DNA from: Vulcanimicrobiota bacterium
GTDB taxonomy: Bacteria > Vulcanimicrobiota > Vulcanimicrobiia > Vulcanimicrobiales > Vulcanimicrobiaceae
Assembly (NCBI GenBank): GCA_019233415.1
Contig: JAFAMK010000209.1
Span: 1 to 15,808, forward strand
Length of the DNA stretch: 15,808 nt
Direction: 5' to 3'
Every line of letters begins with the position of its first letter. Position 1 is the stretch's first letter. The translations under genes and the position numbers were made by a program. The notes beneath the pieces were generated by a model. That model worked only from the letters and a program-made list of their open reading frames with translations. It did not search any database and was not told the DNA's origin. This document shows, in pieces, positions 12,108 to 15,808 of this stretch.

Positions 12108-15100
12108 TCGCCGCGCTCCGCGTCGTTGCCCGCGAGCAGGACGAGCCGCACGTCGGCCGCCTCCGCGGTGAGCAGGCTCGCGGCGTCGCCGGGATCGCCG
12201 TCGTCGCCGTCGAGATCGTCGACGCGGCGAATCGTCCCGGCCTCGTAGAGCGCATCGAGGACGACCGCGCGCACGCCGCGCACGCGCTGCAGCAGCGCGA
12301 CGACCGACGACGCCTTCACGCCCTGGCGCAGATCGCGCGCGTCGAAAGCGAACGCGTTCAGCACCGTGGCGTTCGCGTCTTGCAGAACGCCGGCCGCAAC
12401 GTACGGCGGCGCGACGAGCAGACTTGCCTCCAGCGAGAAACGGCGGCGCCGCGCGGGCAGGATCTCGATCGACCACGCGCTCGCGCCGTACATCTTCAGC
12501 GCGGCGGAGAGCGCGGCGACGTCGACGACGTCGTCGTCGCGGCTCGCGTACGTCACGACGAACGACGCGCGCGCTCTCCCGGCAGCACGCACGACGTCGA
12601 CCTTCGCGACGCCGGGCCAGGCGCGCACGTAGTCTTCCAGATCTTGCTGCGAGACGACGCGGTCGAGCGCGACGAGCCCGCGCGAAACGGTGCGCCGCAG
12701 ATCGGCGACGCGCTCGGCCGCCACGCCGCCGGCGGCCGCGACCGGATTGCGCACGCGGTCGGCGCCGCGGACCGGCGTTTGAAACAGCGTCAGCCGGTTC
12801 GGCGTGACGTTGCCGTCCGGCCCGCCGCCGACGCGGTAGCGCGCGACGACGTTGTTGACGCCGGTCGGCAGCCGGCGCGCCTTCTCGCCGTCGCCGAACG
12901 TCAGCACCGCCGAACCGTCCGCGTCCTGGCGCGCGACGTAGTCACGCGAGCGCTTCTTGCTGGCGCGGAAGTCGGGGACGCGGTACCAGCGCACCGACTC
13001 GTCGTCGGCCTTGCGGCCGGCAAGCGCGGCGGTCGCGGCGAGCGCGTCGCCGGCGGCGCTCGGGCGCACCCACACCTGCAGCTCGGGGCGCGGCACGCCG
13101 TCGGCGAGCACGTTGGTCAGCGGCTTCGTCGCGAGGATCGCATTCTGCGCCGGGCGGCTCGCATCGCCGCTCGCGATCACCTCGTCGGCCGGGATCGTCG
13201 CACCGTGCGTCGCTTCGACGACGTTCCCCGCAACGCTGATCGTCGCCGGGTCGTACGCGTAGCGCAGCGGGTCGCGCAGCGCGACCTCGCCACCGTCGTG
13301 CGAGGCGACGCTCGCGATCTCGGCGCGCGGCGCCGCGTCGGCGCGCGCCGACGCGTACCACACGTCGTTCGTGCGCGCGATCAACGGCGCGGCGGGGCGT
13401 TCGTCGGTGCCGCGCACCGGCCAGCGGCACACCGCGTCGTCGGGGATCACCGCCGGCGCGCTGCCGTCGTACGGCACCGGCGGCGCGAGCAGCTCGAACC
13501 GCGCGACCTCGAACAAATCGGCGCGCAGCGCGCCGGTCCCGGCGTCGAGCGGGCCGCGGCGCAGCAGGTAGACCGGGACCGCTTCGCTGACCTGGAACCG
13601 CCACGCGCGGCCGGCGTGCTCGACGACGACTTCGGCCAGCTCGAGCTTCACGCCGCAGATCCCCTCGAGCCGCGCGCGCAGGCTCGCCGGAAGCATCCCC
13701 GCGTCGAGCGTCTGCGCTTCGGCGTCGAGCACGTCGAGCGCGTCGACGTGGCTCCGCATCGGAACCGGCGCGGTGCCGGCACTCGCCCCGGCGCTGAGCG
13801 GAACGCCGGCGAACGCGAGGACGAACGCGCCCTGCTCGCCCGCGACGGGAATGAACGCGCGCACGTGGCTTGCCAGCGGCGCGGCGAGCGGAACAGCGTT
13901 CGCGCTGATCCCGAGCCCGCGTTCCGCGGCGAGAACGGTGCCGTCGTCGCAGACGAGCAGCGCGCGCACGTCGCCGGTCCGCCGCGCGCGTTCGAGCGGT
14001 TCCCACGCACCGCCACTCGCTTTGCGGCGCCACACGCCGGCGCCGTGCGTTCCGGCGTACCAGAAGCCGTTGCCGAGCGCGACCGACGCGATGCTGAGCG
14101 CGCGCAGCCCGTCGACGCGGGTCCAGGCGCCGCCCTGGCGCGCGTACACGCCGTCGTCGCACGCGGCGAGCACCGTCCCGGCGTCGGCCGCAATCTCGCG
14201 CACCTCGCGGCCGTCGAGCAGCGCGTCGACCGCGTGCCACGTGCCGTCCGTTTCGGCGAACAAGCCGCGCTCGCGGCAGGCCCACAGCGTTCCGTCGCCG
14301 GTGACAAAGACGCGCTCGACCGGCCCGGCGAGAAGCGGTTTTTCCGACCACGCGCCGTTCGCGAACGCGTAGACGCCGCTCGTGCGCAGGTCGTTGTTCG
14401 GCGCGAGCCCGCACGCGTAGATCGTGTCGCCGCGCAGCGCGATCCCGGTGACGGCGACCGGCGGCGCGCCGAGGTGTTCCCACGCGACGTTCGCGTCGGT
14501 GACGTCGTCGCGCCGCCACACGCCGTCGAACCGCGCGAGCACGACGCCGCGCGCGCCGGCGCGCACGACCGCCGTGACGTCGCCGTCGGGCTCGATCGAC
14601 TGCGGGCTCGGGCTCGGCCACGCGTACGGCAGCACGGGGTCTTTCGCCATCGTCGGGCTCGTGACGATACGCAGCGTGCCGCCGGCGGTGCCGCGCAGCA
14701 GCAGCCGCGCGGGACGGCCTTCGATCGCGATGCGGCGCTTCGGCTCCAGCTTCGGCAGACCGCGCGGGACGGTCAGCGCGAAGCGCGGGGCGGGCGGCGC
14801 TTCGCGCTTGACCGGCACGACCGCGCGCACGCGCGCGCCGGCGTGGATCACCGCGCGGCGCACGTCGCCGAGCAGCGGGTTCACGCGGCGGTCGACGATG
14901 ACGGTCGTCGTCATTCCGACCGTGCCGAAGCGCGCGAGCATCCCGGTCTTCGTCGCGACGACCGTGTACGCTTCGGCGAGCGAGTCGTCGTCCTCGCGGC
15001 TGACGACGATCACGTCGCCCGCAACGAGAACCAAGTCGCGGTCGAGCGTGAGCGCGTTGCCCTCGATCATCGTGCCGAGGTCGGGCCAGTCGGGCGCGGG

Positions 15101-15808
15101 GTTCTCGACCAGCGGCGCGCACGCGGCGACCGTGCCGTCGGCGCCGACGCCGAGCGCGACGATCGACGCGCCCGCGACGTTCGCCGCGAGCACCCACGTC
15201 GCGCCGCCGTCGTCGCTCGTCCACACGTCGTTCCCGACCGCGACGGCAACCGTCGCAATGTTCGCGGATACGACGCGCGCGAGCCCGGGAATCTCGCGCA
15301 CCTTCACCCACGTCGCGCCGCCGTCGGTCGAGCGGAAGACGCCGCCCGGCCCGGCCGCGACGAGTGCGCCGGGGAGCGACGCCGCCTGCGAGACCGCGCC
15401 GAGGCCCTGCACGCGCGTCCAGCGCTCCGCGCGCGTCGAGCGGTAGACGCCGTAGGTCGTCGCGGCGAGCAGCGTCCCCTCGGCGTCGGCGAACGTCACC
15501 GACGTCGCGGCGGCGGACGCGAAACCGGTCTTCGGGTCCGTCCCCGGCAGGCCGTCGTTGCGCCACGTCCACGCGTCGCCGTTCAGCGCGATCGAGGCGA
15601 TCCCGCGATCGGTCGCGACGTAGACGGTCGGCACTTCCGCGGCTTCGTCGATCGCGATCGCGCGGATCGGCAGCAGCGGAAGCTTGCGCGTCTGGTTTTT
15701 TCCGAGCTTGCCGCTCGCGCCGGTGCTGCCGTCGCCGATCGCCAGCCACGTGCGGCCATCGTCGATCGAGATGAAGACGCCGCCGAGCGCGGTCCCGACC
15801 GCGAGCCG
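12104..15808 (-). CDS. Giant baseplate J-like protein with two Asp-box beta-propeller regions (5' end beyond window)
   Basis: 1234 residues are visible and the frame stays open to the right edge. The GTG at 15634 is not the start, because the upstream codons encode another Asp-box repeat (GVFISIDDGRTW, residues 10-21). Propeller region 1 spans about 1-245 with Asp boxes such as STDGGATW and SDDGGATW. A baseplate core segment follows (ALTLDRDLVLVAGDVIVVSR near 250, DVRRAVIHAGARVRAV near 315). Propeller region 2 is about 400-640 (DGVWRRDD, GVYARQGGAWTRV, GVWRRKASGGAWEPL). The J-like core closes the protein: VVEATHGATIPADEV (865), LTFGDGEKARRLPTGVNNV (970), RYRVGGGPDGNV and NPVAAAGGVAAERVADLRR, LDRVVSQQDLEDYVRAWPGV (1040-1070). 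This matches the large 'putative baseplate assembly protein' family of CIS loci. Its stop overlaps the tail-I gene start (GTGA). Confidence 0.85.
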   Translation of the reverse strand, partial: RLAVGTALGGVFISIDDGRTWLAIGDGSTGASGKLGKNQTRKLPLLPIRAIAIDEAAEVPTVYVATDRGIASIALNGDAWTWRNDGLPGTDPKTGFASAAATSVTFADAEGTLLAATTYGVYRSTRAERWTRVQGLGAVSQAASLPGALVAAGPGGVFRSTDGGATWVKVREIPGLARVVSANIATVAVAVGNDVWTSDDGGATWVLAANVAGASIVALGVGADGTVAACAPLVENPAPDWPDLGTMIEGNALTLDRDLVLVAGDVIVVSREDDDSLAEAYTVVATKTGMLARFGTVGMTTTVIVDRRVNPLLGDVRRAVIHAGARVRAVVPVKREAPPAPRFALTVPRGLPKLEPKRRIAIEGRPARLLLRGTAGGTLRIVTSPTMAKDPVLPYAWPSPSPQSIEPDGDVTAVVRAGARGVVLARFDGVWRRDDVTDANVAWEHLGAPPVAVTGIALRGDTIYACGLAPNNDLRTSGVYAFANGAWSEKPLLAGPVERVFVTGDGTLWACRERGLFAETDGTWHAVDALLDGREVREIAADAGTVLAACDDGVYARQGGAWTRVDGLRALSIASVALGNGFWYAGTHGAGVWRRKASGGAWEPLERARRTGDVRALLVCDDGTVLAAERGLGISANAVPLAAPLASHVRAFIPVAGEQGAFVLAFAGVPLSAGASAGTAPVPMRSHVDALDVLDAEAQTLDAGMLPASLRARLEGICGVKLELAEVVVEHAGRAWRFQVSEAVPVYLLRRGPLDAGTGALRADLFEVARFELLAPPVPYDGSAPAVIPDDAVCRWPVRGTDERPAAPLIARTNDVWYASARADAAPRAEIASVASHDGGEVALRDPLRYAYDPATISVAGNVVEATHGATIPADEVIASGDASRPAQNAILATKPLTNVLADGVPRPELQVWVRPSAAGDALAATAALAGRKADDESVRWYRVPDFRASKKRSRDYVARQDADGSAVLTFGDGEKARRLPTGVNNVVARYRVGGGPDGNVTPNRLTLFQTPVRGADRVRNPVAAAGGVAAERVADLRRTVSRGLVALDRVVSQQDLEDYVRAWPGVAKVDVVRAAGRARASFVVTYASRDDDVVDVAALSAALKMYGASAWSIEILPARRRRFSLEASLLVAPPYVAAGVLQDANATVLNAFAFDARDLRQGVKASSVVALLQRVRGVRAVVLDALYEAGTIRRVDDLDGDDGDPGDAASLLTAEAADVRLVLLAGNDAERGE

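Noticed and set aside
9660..12248. Long plus-strand open frame opposite the tail-I-like gene
   Set aside because: Composition is Arg/Ala/Val dominated with no recognisable motif, while the minus strand has clear family motifs.
15632..15634. GTG as start of the baseplate J-like gene
   Set aside because: The frame continues open to the window edge and the upstream codons encode a further Asp-box repeat, so the protein begins outside the window.
6176..15808. Ordinary prophage
   Set aside because: No capsid, terminase, portal, integrase or lysis gene is visible, and the large propeller-bearing baseplate proteins and DUF4157 fit CIS loci better.
1..15808. CRISPR array, tRNA, rRNA, insertion sequence or attachment site
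   Set aside because: No regularly spaced long repeats, no tRNA cloverleaf-like stretch, no transposase or terminal inverted repeats were recognised on either strand.

Overview
The window is about 70% GC with genes packed almost end to end. It looks like a chromosomal segment of a high-GC, two-membrane bacterium. The outer-membrane type polysaccharide exporter (SLBB protein) argues for a diderm. The base composition and gene mix would fit an uncultivated soil lineage such as Eremiobacterota/Vulcanimicrobiota, but that taxonomic guess is weak and rests on no marker gene.

Left part (1-1554, plus strand): the tail of a TPR-like protein, then a tightly coupled cobalamin pair. The pair is a PduO-type ATP:cob(I)alamin adenosyltransferase and BluB, the enzyme that makes the lower ligand 5,6-dimethylbenzimidazole. 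Next, on the minus strand (1572-2415), is a toxin-antitoxin-like module: an N-terminal ribbon-helix-helix-like segment fused to a DUF433-like segment as antitoxin, overlapping a DUF5615 PIN-like toxin. Three 11-bp-phased direct repeats sit at the antitoxin start. A small DUF6504-like protein (2482-2877, minus) and a stem-loop follow.

Middle part (2943-6207, plus strand): a three-gene exopolysaccharide export operon. It encodes an SLBB outer-membrane exporter, a Wzz-like two-TM co-polymerase with a long Ala/Gln-rich coiled coil, and a cytoplasmic CpsD/CapB-like P-loop ATPase. The ATPase has an altered P-loop and no tyrosine tail.

Right part (6176-15808, minus strand, read right to left): the distal end of a contractile-injection-system (phage-tail-like, probably eCIS-type) operon. 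The order is a giant baseplate-J-like protein with two Asp-box beta-propeller regions (its start lies beyond the window), a tail-protein-I-like baseplate protein with a beta-helix-like C-terminal region, a DUF6519 protein carrying an inserted LamG domain, a His-rich hinge and a Kelch propeller, and finally a small DUF4157 HExxH metallopeptidase-like protein. The first three are coupled by a GTGA overlap or a 4-nt gap. The last gene has its own strong ribosome binding site and its stop overlaps the end of the polysaccharide operon. I infer that the propeller, LamG and beta-helix modules form surface-binding decoration of the baseplate and that the DUF4157 protein is a candidate cargo or effector. 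Sheath, tube, AAA+ ATPase and spike genes, if present, must lie to the right of this window.
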